DNA from: BAIKAL-G1 sp943369525
GTDB lineage: Bacteria; Cyanobacteriota; Cyanobacteriia; PCC-6307; Cyanobiaceae
Assembly (NCBI GenBank): GCA_943369525.1
Contig: CALRNL020000004.1
Location: 143,863-207,862 of the forward strand
Direction: 5' to 3'
DNA length: 64,000 nt
The notes under the pieces were generated by a model. The model saw nothing but the letters and a program-made list of their open reading frames with translations, did no database searches and had not been told where the DNA came from. Of this stretch, positions 34,801-42,359 are shown piece after piece (position 1 is the stretch's first letter; every line of letters begins with the position of its first letter). The translations under genes and the position numbers were made by a program.

Positions 34801-35742
34801 GTGATTCCCCTTCGTAACCCGGATGGGGCCCAGGGCCCGACGGCGGTGGCCCTTGGCAGTTTTGATGGGCTCCATCGCGGCCACCGCCGGGTGATCGGGG
34901 CGGTCACGGACCGCACCACCCCAGGCGGGGTGGCGCTGGTTCCCACGGTGGTGAGTTTTTGGCCCCACCCCCGGGAGGTGCTTTACGGCGACAGCCGTCT
35001 GCGCCTGGACCTGCCGGCCGAAAAGCTCTCCCTGCTGGAGCCCTTGGGCATCGACCAGTTGGTGTTGGTGCCCTTCAGCCTGGCCCTGGCCCAGCTCAGC
35101 CCGGAAGCTTTTGTGCAGCAGGTGTTGGTCGACCAGCTACGGGCGGGCCAGATCGCCGTGGGCGAGAACTTCCGCTTCGGCGTCGGCCGCAGTGGCGATG
35201 CGGCCGCCCTGGGGCGGATTGGGGCGGTGCTGGGCGTCGGTGTGACGGTGGTGCCGATGCTTTGGGATGGGCGCGAGCGCTTCAGCAGCAGCCGCATCCG
35301 CCGGGCCCTGGCCAGCGGCGAGCTCGCCGAGGCAGCCCGCCTGCTGGAGCGCCCCTATCGCTTCAGTGGTCAGGTGGTGCGGGGGCGCCAGCTCGGGCGC
35401 CAGCTGGGCTGGCCCACCGCCAACCTCCAGGTGGATGGCCGCAAGTTCTTGCCGTTAGAAGGGGTCTATGCCGCCTGGGCCCGGGTCAATGGCGGCGAGC
35501 CCTGGGCGGCCGTGATGAACCTGGGGCCCCAGCCCACGGTTGATCCCCTGGCCCCCTCGGCGGTGGAGGTGCACCTGTTGGGCCGCAGCCTGGAGTTGGT
35601 GGGGGCCGAGATCCAGGTGGAACCGGTGGCCCTGCTGCGCCAGCAACAGACCTTTCCAGGCCTGGAGGCCCTCCAGGCCCAAATCGGCGCCGACGCCGAG
35701 CGGGCCCAGGCCGTGCTCGATGCCGCCCCCAGACCTGGGTGA
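34801..35742 (+). CDS. ribF: Bifunctional riboflavin kinase / FAD synthetase
   Basis: Makes FMN and FAD from riboflavin. The 313-residue protein has the N-terminal nucleotidyltransferase: VALGSFDGLHRGHRRVIG (about residues 18-35), VVSFWPHPREVLYG, GENFRFGVGRSGD, ERFSSSRIRRALASG. The C-terminal flavokinase has GRQLGRQLGWPTANL and GVYAAWARVNG. A GTG at 34801 starts the gene. The FMN/FAD produced would serve the Erv-like oxidase and many others. Confidence 0.96.
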   Translation: MIPLRNPDGAQGPTAVALGSFDGLHRGHRRVIGAVTDRTTPGGVALVPTVVSFWPHPREVLYGDSRLRLDLPAEKLSLLEPLGIDQLVLVPFSLALAQLSPEAFVQQVLVDQLRAGQIAVGENFRFGVGRSGDAAALGRIGAVLGVGVTVVPMLWDGRERFSSSRIRRALASGELAEAARLLERPYRFSGQVVRGRQLGRQLGWPTANLQVDGRKFLPLEGVYAAWARVNGGEPWAAVMNLGPQPTVDPLAPSAVEVHLLGRSLELVGAEIQVEPVALLRQQQTFPGLEALQAQIGADAERAQAVLDAAPRPG

Positions 35743-35781
35743 GGAAGGCCCACCTGCCTTGAACAACCCTGGGACCCGATT

Positions 35782-35970
35782 TCAGCCGGGCAGATAGGCG
35801 TTGCTCAGGCCCCAACTAATGAACAGGCCGATGCCCCCCAGCAGCAGAATTCCCGTAACAAGCAGCCCCATCGCGCTTTCGGATCCACCCTGATCCATGG
35901 CTGATTTGAGGCAATGGAAGCCCCCCCAACCTAGGCCGGTGGCCCACACCCAGGCCGTGATCCCCAGCAC
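35782..35970 (-). CDS. Small two-helix membrane protein
   Basis: A 62-residue frame with ATG at 35970. Two hydrophobic segments, ITAWVWATGLGWGGFHCLKS and MGLLVTGILLLGGIGLFISWGL, flank a short polar loop, and the end is SNAYLPG. It sits between convergent ribF and divergent thiE, with starts only 27 bp apart. It looks like a real small membrane protein, but no function is recognisable. Confidence 0.6.
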   Translation of the reverse strand: MLGITAWVWATGLGWGGFHCLKSAMDQGGSESAMGLLVTGILLLGGIGLFISWGLSNAYLPG

Positions 35971-35997
35971 GGTTTGCCCCCATCCCCCCGCCCCCCC

Positions 35998-37251
35998 ATG
36001 GAACCTGCCCCGTTCCCGAGTCCCAGTGCCGAACCACCAGCCATGGCATCGTCAGTTGCTGAACGGCTCGCCATCGACCCGCAAGCTGACGACCCGCGAG
36101 CTGACGACCCGCAAGTTGTCGCCAGGCCAGCACTTGAAATGCAGGCCTTAGAGCCCCAATCCGGCCCGGCGGAAGCCCTGGAGCAACGGGCGATCGAGCG
36201 CTTGCTTGATGCCAACCTCGACCGGGCCCGGGAAGGGCTGCGGGTGATCGAAGACTGGTGCCGTTTTGGCCTGGAACGCCCCGATCTTGTGAGCCGCACC
36301 AAGGATTTTCGCCAGCGCCTGGGCCGCTGCCACCAGGCCCGCTACAAGCTGGCCCGCCACACGGCCACCGATCCGGCGGCAGGCATGGCCCATGGGGCCC
36401 AGGCCGAGCGCCAGGGGGCCGCTGCCGTGGTGGCGGCGAATTGCGGCCGGGTCCAGGAGGCCCTCAGGGTTTTGGAGGAATTTGGCCGCAGCGGCGAGGG
36501 CCCCCTGGCCGGGGAAGCTGCCGCCATCCGCTACGGCCTCTACGACCTAGAGGTGGATGTGCTGCGGGCTGCGGCCGGCCCCGGCTGGCGGCGAGAGCTG
36601 TTGCAGCATTGCCGGCTCTATCTCGTCACCAGCCCGGCCGCCAACCTGGAGGCCGTGGTGGCCGCAGCCCTGGGGTCGGGCGTGCGGCTGGTCCAATACC
36701 GGGCCAAGGCGGAAGCCCCTGCTGGGGGAGGTCCGGCGATCACCGACCAGCAACGGCTCGCAGAAGCTCGGGCCCTACGCCAGCTCTGTGCTCGCCACGG
36801 CGCCCTGTTCCTGGTGAACGACCGCCTCGACCTGGCCCTGGCCGTGGATGCCGATGGGGTGCACCTGGGCCAGGACGACCTGCCCCCCGCCATCGCCCGG
36901 CGCCTGCTGGGGCCCGATCGCTTAATCGGCCGCAGCACCAACCGGCTGGCGCACTTGCACCAGGCCGTGGCCGATGGCTGCGACTACGTCGGGGTGGGGC
37001 CCGTGAATGCCACCCCCACCAAGCCGGGCCGGGACCCGGTCGGCCTCGACTACGTGCGCCAGGCGGCCGCCGAAAGCCCGATTCCCTTCTTCGCCATTGG
37101 CGGCATCGATGCCAGCAACTTGGGGGAGGCCCTCGCCGCTGGCGCCACCCGGGTGGCGGTGGTGCGGGCGATCACCGAGGCCGCCGATCCCGGCGCCGCC
37201 AGCGCCGAATTGCTGGCGCGCCTGGCCCCGGTGGGGCTGGATCGGCCATGA
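35998..37251 (+). CDS. thiE: Thiamine-phosphate synthase with cyanobacterial N-terminal domain
   Basis: Joins HMP-PP and thiazole phosphate to thiamine phosphate. Residues about 55-200 form a helical N-terminal domain found on cyanobacterial ThiE proteins (IERLLDANLDRAREGLRVIEDWCRFGLE, VVAANCGRVQEALRVLEEFGR). The TIM-barrel ThiE domain follows: LYLVTSPAANLEAVVAAAL, VRLVQYRAKA, LVNDRLDLALAVDADGVHLGQDDL, GRSTNRLAHL, DYVGVGPVNATPTKP, PFFAIGGIDASN. The ATG at 35998 is preferred to a TTG at 35974. The first 50 residues are linker with a repeated ADDPR/Q element. thiS overlaps its stop. Confidence 0.95.
   Translation: MEPAPFPSPSAEPPAMASSVAERLAIDPQADDPRADDPQVVARPALEMQALEPQSGPAEALEQRAIERLLDANLDRAREGLRVIEDWCRFGLERPDLVSRTKDFRQRLGRCHQARYKLARHTATDPAAGMAHGAQAERQGAAAVVAANCGRVQEALRVLEEFGRSGEGPLAGEAAAIRYGLYDLEVDVLRAAAGPGWRRELLQHCRLYLVTSPAANLEAVVAAALGSGVRLVQYRAKAEAPAGGGPAITDQQRLAEARALRQLCARHGALFLVNDRLDLALAVDADGVHLGQDDLPPAIARRLLGPDRLIGRSTNRLAHLHQAVADGCDYVGVGPVNATPTKPGRDPVGLDYVRQAAAESPIPFFAIGGIDASNLGEALAAGATRVAVVRAITEAADPGAASAELLARLAPVGLDRP
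36076..36115 (+). repeat. 15-bp in-frame tandem repeat in the thiE linker
   Basis: gacccgcaagctgac at 36076-36090, gacccgcgagctgac at 36091-36105, then gacccgcaag at 36106-36115. This encodes DPQAD, DPRAD, DPQ in a flexible N-terminal linker outside the enzyme domains. Confidence 0.8.
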
Positions 37252-37475
37252 CGGACCAGGCCCTAACGCCCACTTGGGTGCTGCTCAATGGCGAAAAGCG
37301 CGCCTGCCCAGGCGGTTTGAGCCTGGAGGCCGTGTTGGAGCACTTCGGCTACCAGCCCCAGCTGGTGGTTGTGGAGTTCAACGGCGAGATCTTGGCCCGC
37401 CGCCATTGGCCAGGGCAGCCGGTTCGGCAAGCCGACGCCCTTGAGGTCGTCACCATCGTGGGGGGTGGTTCCTAG
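37248..37475 (+). CDS. thiS: Sulfur carrier protein ThiS
   Basis: Ubiquitin-fold carrier, 75 residues, that delivers sulfur for the thiamine thiazole. It reads WVLLNGEKRACPGGLSLEAVLEHFGY, VVVEFNGEILARRHW, DALEVVTIVGGGS. The functional C-terminal Gly-Gly, normally the very end, is followed here by one extra Gly-Ser, so a single serine lies beyond the glycines. Its ATG overlaps the thiE stop (ATGA). Confidence 0.93.
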   Translation: MTDQALTPTWVLLNGEKRACPGGLSLEAVLEHFGYQPQLVVVEFNGEILARRHWPGQPVRQADALEVVTIVGGGS

Positions 37476-37501
37476 ATTTCCAGCAGTTCTGGTCTCCTGT
37501 C

Positions 37502-38494
37502 TTGGCCCTTTTCCGCCCGACACAGCGCCCCTTGCAATTCCGGGGCCTGACCTATCCCCTGCTTTGGCGCCGTCTTTGTAGCGGCCTCTTACTGCCGGTG
37601 CTGGTTGCCTTGTTATTGGTAATGCCGGAGCCGGCCCTGGCCGCCAGTGGCGGCCGCATTGGCGGTGGCAGCTTCCGCTCTTCGCCCATGCCCCGCAGTT
37701 ACGGCGGCGGCGGTTATGGGGGCGGCGGCTATTCCCGTGGTTATGGCGGCGGCGGCATCGGCTTCCCCTTCCTGATTCCCTTCTTCGGCTTCGGTGGCGG
37801 GGGGCTGTTCGGTTTCCTGATCCTGATGGCCGTTGTGGGGCTGTTCGCCAATGCCTTGCGGGGCGGTGGCGCTGGCGGTGGCGGCGGAGCGATCGGTTCA
37901 GGTGAGCCTGGCCCGATTTCGACCTACCGGCCCGATGGCCCGGTGGCCATTGCCCAACTGCAGGTGGGCCTGCTTGCCAGCGCCCGCGACCTGCAGCAGG
38001 ACCTCCGCGGCCTGGCCGCCACCGCTGACACCAGCTCCAATGCGGGCCTGCAACGGGTGCTGCAGGACACCACCTTGGCCCTGCTGCGCCATCCCGACCT
38101 CTGGGTTTACGCCAGCGCCGAAGTGGGCCAGGTGCCCTTCGGGGCGGCCGAGTCCACCTTCAACAGGCTCTCGATGACCGAGCGGAGCAAGCTCAGCCGC
38201 GAGGTGACCAGCAACGTGGCTGGCCAGAAATTGGAGGATCGCCCCGGGCTGGTCGGCAACGCCGATGCCACCAGCGATTACATCGCCATAACCCTGCTGG
38301 TGGCCAGCCGCTCCCGGCTCAGCCTCAAACCACTCAAGGCTGACGAAGACCTACGCGAGTCCCTGCGGCTGCTGGGCTCGGTGTCCTCAAGCGAGCTGCT
38401 GGCCTTAGAGGTGATCTGGCAGCCCGAAGGGGCCGGCGAGGTCCTTAGCACCGAGGAACTGCTCACTGCCTATCCAAATCTGCAGCATCTGTGA
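37502..38494 (+). CDS. DUF1517 family membrane protein
   Basis: A 330-residue cyanobacterial/plastid protein of unknown function. It has a signal-like segment (LLLPVLVALLLVMPEPALAASGG), a Gly/Tyr-rich region (RSYGGGGYGGGGYSRGYGGGG) typical of DUF1517, a transmembrane helix FLILMAVVGLFANALRG, and a C-terminal domain with IAQLQVGLLASARDLQQDL, RHPDLWVYASAEVGQVP, and DYIAITLLVASRSRL. A TTG at 37502 is the first start; the signal peptide supports a start in this region. Confidence 0.87.
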   Translation: MALFRPTQRPLQFRGLTYPLLWRRLCSGLLLPVLVALLLVMPEPALAASGGRIGGGSFRSSPMPRSYGGGGYGGGGYSRGYGGGGIGFPFLIPFFGFGGGGLFGFLILMAVVGLFANALRGGGAGGGGGAIGSGEPGPISTYRPDGPVAIAQLQVGLLASARDLQQDLRGLAATADTSSNAGLQRVLQDTTLALLRHPDLWVYASAEVGQVPFGAAESTFNRLSMTERSKLSREVTSNVAGQKLEDRPGLVGNADATSDYIAITLLVASRSRLSLKPLKADEDLRESLRLLGSVSSSELLALEVIWQPEGAGEVLSTEELLTAYPNLQHL

Positions 38495-38694
38495 TCACCT
38501 GCTTGTAGCCAAGGCCCAGCTTTTGGCCTCAAGCTCTTCGCAATTTCAACGGTTTTGGCGACCTTAAGGAACTCTTCGGGAGTTCAGCCTGTTATTAGGG
38601 CTGAAAAGGCAGGGAGATTGCGTATGGTTTCCAACACGAATTCAAGCGTTTACTCCCCGTGGGTCACCCCCTTCCCAGACCCGATCCGCGTGTC

Positions 38695-38826
38695 ATGAAA
38701 TGGCAGGCCAATGGCGAACTGGCCGATAACGATCTCCACGTGCTCATCTCGCACCTACAGCTGGTGGAAACCGAGGAGCGTTCCAGCGAGCTCTGCCGCC
38801 TCTCCCAGAAGCAGACCCGGGGCTGA
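38695..38826 (+). CDS. Tiny acidic ORF, 43 residues
   Basis: ATG 38695 to TGA 38824 encodes MKWQANGELADNDLHVLISH, followed by LQLVETEERSSELCRLSQKQTRG. It has good helical periodicity. It is the first of two tiny same-strand frames between DUF1517 and larB. No family is recognised; support is codon use and plausible protein character only. Confidence 0.45.
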   Translation: MKWQANGELADNDLHVLISHLQLVETEERSSELCRLSQKQTRG

Positions 38827-38912
38827 GGTCCCGGCCGGTTCAGGGCCTGACCCTGGGCCCTGGCGCCCGCTCTTGCGGCTACGCACAGTGCGGCCCAGCA
38901 GTGCCTGAGCCC

Positions 38913-39077
38913 ATGGCTAGCCAGCGTTCGCCCCACTGGGTCAATAGCCGGGTGTTGTTGGAAGCAATCGAGCGCTACGAGCAGGGACGGCTTGCCCGGC
39001 CCCTGCAGCTCTGGCTTCAGGCTCTTTTAGAGATCGACCCCCAGGACCCGCCGGCCCCTCCCAACCCCCCGGGCTGA
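38913..39077 (+). CDS. Tiny ORF, 54 residues
   Basis: ATG 38913 to TGA 39075 encodes a protein beginning MASQRSPHWVNSRVLLEAIE, with RYEQGRLARPLQLWLQALLEID and a proline-rich end. The N-terminal part looks like an amphipathic helical domain. No family is recognised. Confidence 0.45.
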   Translation: MASQRSPHWVNSRVLLEAIERYEQGRLARPLQLWLQALLEIDPQDPPAPPNPPG

Positions 39078-39116
39078 GGCTGGTTGCTTAACGGAGAGCG
39101 TCCGAACCAGCCAAGC

Positions 39117-39866
39117 TCAATCTCCTGGACTCTGCAGGATCCGCAGGGCGGCCATGGCGGCGCCGTAGCCGTTGTCGATATTCACCACGCTCAGCCCCGG
39201 GGCGCAGCTGGCCAGCATTCCCATCAAGGCCGCCTGGCCGCCGGCACTCACCCCATAGCCCACGCTCACGGGCACACCAATCACCGGCTGGGGCATGAGG
39301 CCAGCCAGCACCGTGGGCAGGGCCCCTTCCATGCCGGCGCAGGCAATGAGTACCCGCGCGTTGCGTAGGTTTTCCAGCTGGTCCAGCAGCCTCTGCAGCC
39401 CCGCCACGCCCACATCGAGCACCAGCTCACAGGCGATGCCATGGCAGTGGAGGGCCAGCTGGGCTTCGGCCGCCACGGCCAGGTCGCTGCTGCCTCCGCC
39501 CAGCACGACCACCCGCCCCCTCTGGGGATCGGCAGCGGGTATGGGCCCCCTGGTGAGGCAGCGGGCCTGGCGGTGGTGCATTAGGGCCTGGCCCGCCTGG
39601 GGGCCTTGGGCCAAAAGCGCAGCCACGGCTTCCGCCTTGGCCGGATCGACCCGGGTCGCCAGGCCTAGTTCCGAGGCGGCCTGCAGTTGCTCCAAGACCA
39701 GGGCGATCTGCTCAGCGCTCTTGTGTTCGCCCCAGATCGCCTCCACCATGCCGAGGCGGCGGCGGCGATCGAGATCGAGCCGCACGGAGCCAGCGAGCAT
39801 CTCCGGTGCACCTGGGCTAGGGGGGGCTGGCAGGGTCCCGTCCACGGGGCCAGCAGGAATCAGCAT
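39117..39866 (-). CDS. larB: Nickel pincer cofactor biosynthesis protein LarB (AIR-carboxylase-like)
   Basis: LarB carboxylates nicotinic acid adenine dinucleotide as the first step of the nickel-pincer cofactor. The 249-residue protein has LDLDRRRRLGMVEAIWGEHKSAEQI, then VVVLGGGSSDLAVAAEAQ, VLDVGVAGLQRLL, LIACAGMEGALPTVLAGLMPQPVIGVPVSVGYG and GLSVVNIDNGYGAA. larC and larE are not in the window, so the activity of the pathway is open. The start codon at 39866 lies 3 bp after the TIGR03792 stop. Confidence 0.9.
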   Translation of the reverse strand: MLIPAGPVDGTLPAPPSPGAPEMLAGSVRLDLDRRRRLGMVEAIWGEHKSAEQIALVLEQLQAASELGLATRVDPAKAEAVAALLAQGPQAGQALMHHRQARCLTRGPIPAADPQRGRVVVLGGGSSDLAVAAEAQLALHCHGIACELVLDVGVAGLQRLLDQLENLRNARVLIACAGMEGALPTVLAGLMPQPVIGVPVSVGYGVSAGGQAALMGMLASCAPGLSVVNIDNGYGAAMAALRILQSPGD

Positions 39867-39869
39867 TGA

Positions 39870-40403
39870 TCAGCCTCGCAGGGCTGGTTCGCCAGGCACC
39901 GGCGCTGGCGGCTGGCTGGCTAGGGAACCCAGGGGCTCAAGCTCTGCTTCCGTCAGCAGCGGGAAGGGGTTGCCCGAGGCCTGGCCGGTCAACTGGCGGG
40001 CTAGGGCCTCAAAACGGTCCTGAACCCGGGTGACCTCCGCCTCAGGAATCGCTTTCCACTGGTCGCGGCTGGCCCAGCGGATCAGCAGGGTGCCCTCCTG
40101 GCGCTGGCGATCCCACAGCAGCTGGCGCTCTTGGAAGCCCGGTTGCTTGCCCAGCCAAGGTTCCCAGCTGGCCTGCTCTGCCTGCAGCCAGGCCCGGTAG
40201 TCGGCGGCGGGTACCCCCAGGCGCAGCAGTTCGACCACCGGGGCCCCAGGGTCGAACTCGGCTGCCGCCCTGGCCCGGGGCCCGGCGGCCTGGGCAGGCG
40301 TTGGGTGACCCGGGATCAGCACAAGCAATAAAAAGCCAAGGGCCAGAACCCTAGGCAGCTCTCTCCAGGCCTGGCGCCAGCGGGGCCCAACCAAGCCGCT
40401 CAT
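39870..40403 (-). CDS. TIGR03792 family exported protein
   Basis: A 177-residue protein with an N-terminal signal peptide (VLALGFLLLVLIPGHPTPAQA) and a core VELLRLGVPAADYRAWLQAEQASWEPWLGKQPGFQERQLLW, matching the cyanobacterial TIGR03792 family of unknown function. LLIRWASRDQWKAIPEAEV follows. It overlaps ispF by 4 bp (ATGA) and is followed closely by larB. Confidence 0.85.
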   Translation of the reverse strand: MSGLVGPRWRQAWRELPRVLALGFLLLVLIPGHPTPAQAAGPRARAAAEFDPGAPVVELLRLGVPAADYRAWLQAEQASWEPWLGKQPGFQERQLLWDRQRQEGTLLIRWASRDQWKAIPEAEVTRVQDRFEALARQLTGQASGNPFPLLTEAELEPLGSLASQPPAPVPGEPALRG

Positions 40404-40885
40404 GGCTTTTGCAGCAGGGCCACCGCATGGCAGGCGATGCCCTCCTCCCGGCCGGTGGGCCCCAGCTGCTCATTGGTCGTGGCCTTAACCCCCACCCGTT
40501 CGGGTTCCACCCCGAGCCGGGCAGCAATCGCCGCCCGCATGGTGTCGATGTGGGGTTTGAGCTTGGGCCGCTCCGCCACCACCACCGCATCCACGTTGAC
40601 GATGCTCCAGCCCCGTTCCGCCACCAGGGCCACTACCTGCTCCAACAGCACCAGGCTGTCGGCGCCACGCCAGCGGGGATCGTCGGGGGGGAAATACTTG
40701 CCGATGTCGCCGAGGGAGAGGGCCCCGAGCAGCGCATCCATCAGGGCGTGCACGAGCACATCGGCGTCGCTGTGGCCATCGAGCCCCAGGCCATCGGGAT
40801 GCTCTAGCTGCACACCGCCAAGAATCAGGCGCCGGCCGCTCACCAGCCGGTGGATGTCGTAGCCGTTGCCGATGCGCAAATCCAT
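40400..40885 (-). CDS. ispF: 2-C-methyl-D-erythritol 2,4-cyclodiphosphate synthase
   Basis: Fifth step of the MEP isoprenoid pathway. Normal length, 161 residues. RIGNGYDIHRLVSGRRLILGGVQL has the zinc-binding Asp/His, then GHSDADVLVHALMDALLGALSLGDIGKYFPP, and the substrate lysine region VGVKATTNEQLGPTGREEGI. It precedes TIGR03792 and follows trmD. Confidence 0.96.
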   Translation of the reverse strand: MDLRIGNGYDIHRLVSGRRLILGGVQLEHPDGLGLDGHSDADVLVHALMDALLGALSLGDIGKYFPPDDPRWRGADSLVLLEQVVALVAERGWSIVNVDAVVVAERPKLKPHIDTMRAAIAARLGVEPERVGVKATTNEQLGPTGREEGIACHAVALLQKP

Positions 40886-40894
40886 CTTTGGAGC

Positions 40895-41617
40895 CTACGG
40901 CTGGGATTGCTGGATCGGGGCTGGTCCCGATTCCGCCTCCAGCCAGCGGGCATAGAGGTCTGCACGTCGTTCCCTAGTCCGTTTTTTCTGTTGTTCTGCG
41001 CGCCAACGGGCGATGGCCCCATGGTCGCCGGAGCGCAGCACCTCGGGCACTTCCTGGCCCCGGAAGTTGGCAGGCCGGGTGTAATGGGGATGTTCGAGTA
41101 GCAGGCTGGTGTGGCTTTCCTCCTCTAGGGAGGCCGCGGTGCCGACCGTGCCTTCTAGCAGCCGAACGACTCCGTTGATGATCACCATGGCGGGCAATTC
41201 GCCTCCCGTGAGCACGAAATCGCCGATCGACACTTCCTCATCGGCCAGGGGGCGGATGCGTTCATCGAAGCCCTCGTAGTGGCCGCACAGAAACACCAGC
41301 TGGTGGTAGTTGCTGGCCCAGCGTTTTAGGTCGTCCTGGCGCAGGGGCCGGCCCTGGGGGCTCATCAGCAAAACCCTTCGCCGCTCCAACGCCGGGATCG
41401 CTTCAAAGGCGGCATAGATCGGTTCCGGCTTGAGCACCATGCCAGCACCGCCGCCATAGGGCTCATCGTCCACCTTGCGGTAGCGATCGAGGGCGAAATT
41501 GCGGGGGTTGTGGCAGTGAAGCTGGGCAATGCCGGCGGCGAAGGCCCGGCCGATCACCCCCAGGCCCTGGAGCGGGGCGAAGGCTTCCGGCGCCAGGGTG
41601 ATCACATCAAGGCGCAT
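40895..41617 (-). CDS. trmD: tRNA (guanine37-N1)-methyltransferase
   Basis: Methylates G37 of tRNAs with a 3' G next to the anticodon. The protein is 240 residues from ATG 41617 (MRLDVITLAPEAF), matching the conserved TrmD start; an upstream TTG is in frame but unneeded. Trefoil-knot SPOUT motifs: VDDEPYGGGAGMVLKPEPIYAAF, LCGHYEGFDERI, EVSIGDFVLTGGELPAMVIINGVVRLLEG. The C-terminal domain has RPANFRGQEVPEVLRSGDH. It lies next to the CpcS-like gene stop. Confidence 0.96.
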   Translation of the reverse strand: MRLDVITLAPEAFAPLQGLGVIGRAFAAGIAQLHCHNPRNFALDRYRKVDDEPYGGGAGMVLKPEPIYAAFEAIPALERRRVLLMSPQGRPLRQDDLKRWASNYHQLVFLCGHYEGFDERIRPLADEEVSIGDFVLTGGELPAMVIINGVVRLLEGTVGTAASLEEESHTSLLLEHPHYTRPANFRGQEVPEVLRSGDHGAIARWRAEQQKKRTRERRADLYARWLEAESGPAPIQQSQP

Positions 41618-41625
41618 GGCATTGC

Positions 41626-42231
41626 TCAAGGGGCCGTGGCCGGGGCTGGCCCGTTTGCTTCTGGGGCCGGTGGCCGGGGAACCCGGCGGATTTCCGAGCT
41701 GAAGCTGGCCCTTCCGGGGCTACCACTGGCCAGCTGTTCAACGGTGGAGCGCAGCCGCAGGTTGGGCTTGGTGAACCAGATCCTTTCCCGCAGCTGTCGT
41801 TCCCCCTGCCGGATGACGAGATCCAGGCTGCCATCCGGGCCGAGAACCCAAGTGCCCGATACCCCCCCAGGGGCATCCGGTTCGGATCCAAAGCGGCCGT
41901 CAGCATGGAAATGGGCCTGTTGGATCCCCGCTTGTCCCTTCACCTCCAGGGCCAGGCCACCATGGCCATCGCCCGTGGCGGCCAGCAGGGTCACCCGCAG
42001 TTCCGCCCGCTCACTGGCATGCCAGCTGTTGTCATCGGTGGCCGCGTCGGCGGCCTCGCTGGGGTTCGGTGCCTCTGCCGGGTCCGCCCCTGCCCCCAGG
42101 TTGAAGCGACTGCGCAGGCTCAGCCAGTCGCCCGAGCAGAAGCCCAGGAAGGCCGCCAGGTCCGTTGGCGGAAAGGGTGCTGGTGCCTTCTCCTCAGGGG
42201 TTCCGTTGGTGGTCACGCTTGCGTTGGTCAA
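41626..42231 (-). CDS. CpcS/CpeS-type phycobiliprotein lyase family protein
   Basis: A 201-residue lipocalin-like protein. FLGFCSGDWLSLRSRFNL near the start, ASERAELRVTLLA, GTWVLGPDGSLDLVIRQGERQLRERIWFTKPNLRLRSTVEQ are typical of the CpcS/CpeS bilin lyases that attach phycobilins to phycobiliprotein cysteines. Which bilin and which subunit cannot be read from the sequence. An insert of about 25 residues (GAGADPAEAPNPSEAADAA) interrupts the barrel. The start is a TTG at 42231 with a GTG alternative at 42216. Confidence 0.82.
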   Translation of the reverse strand: MTNASVTTNGTPEEKAPAPFPPTDLAAFLGFCSGDWLSLRSRFNLGAGADPAEAPNPSEAADAATDDNSWHASERAELRVTLLAATGDGHGGLALEVKGQAGIQQAHFHADGRFGSEPDAPGGVSGTWVLGPDGSLDLVIRQGERQLRERIWFTKPNLRLRSTVEQLASGSPGRASFSSEIRRVPRPPAPEANGPAPATAP

Positions 42232-42359
42232 GGCAGCGGTGGGGGCATGGCAGTGCCCCCATTCTCTCAGTCTCCGGTGTGGGGGAGCCCCAAGGCCTTC
42301 AGCCGGTCTGGGTTTTCACCGGTAGCCCAGGGTGGTCCTTCAGCCAAAATCAACCGACT

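Noticed and set aside
36258..37475. A 405-residue plus-strand frame overlapping thiE and thiS
   Set aside because: It is the +1 frame of thiE, almost entirely Pro/Gly/Arg, and would exclude the well-supported thiE domain.
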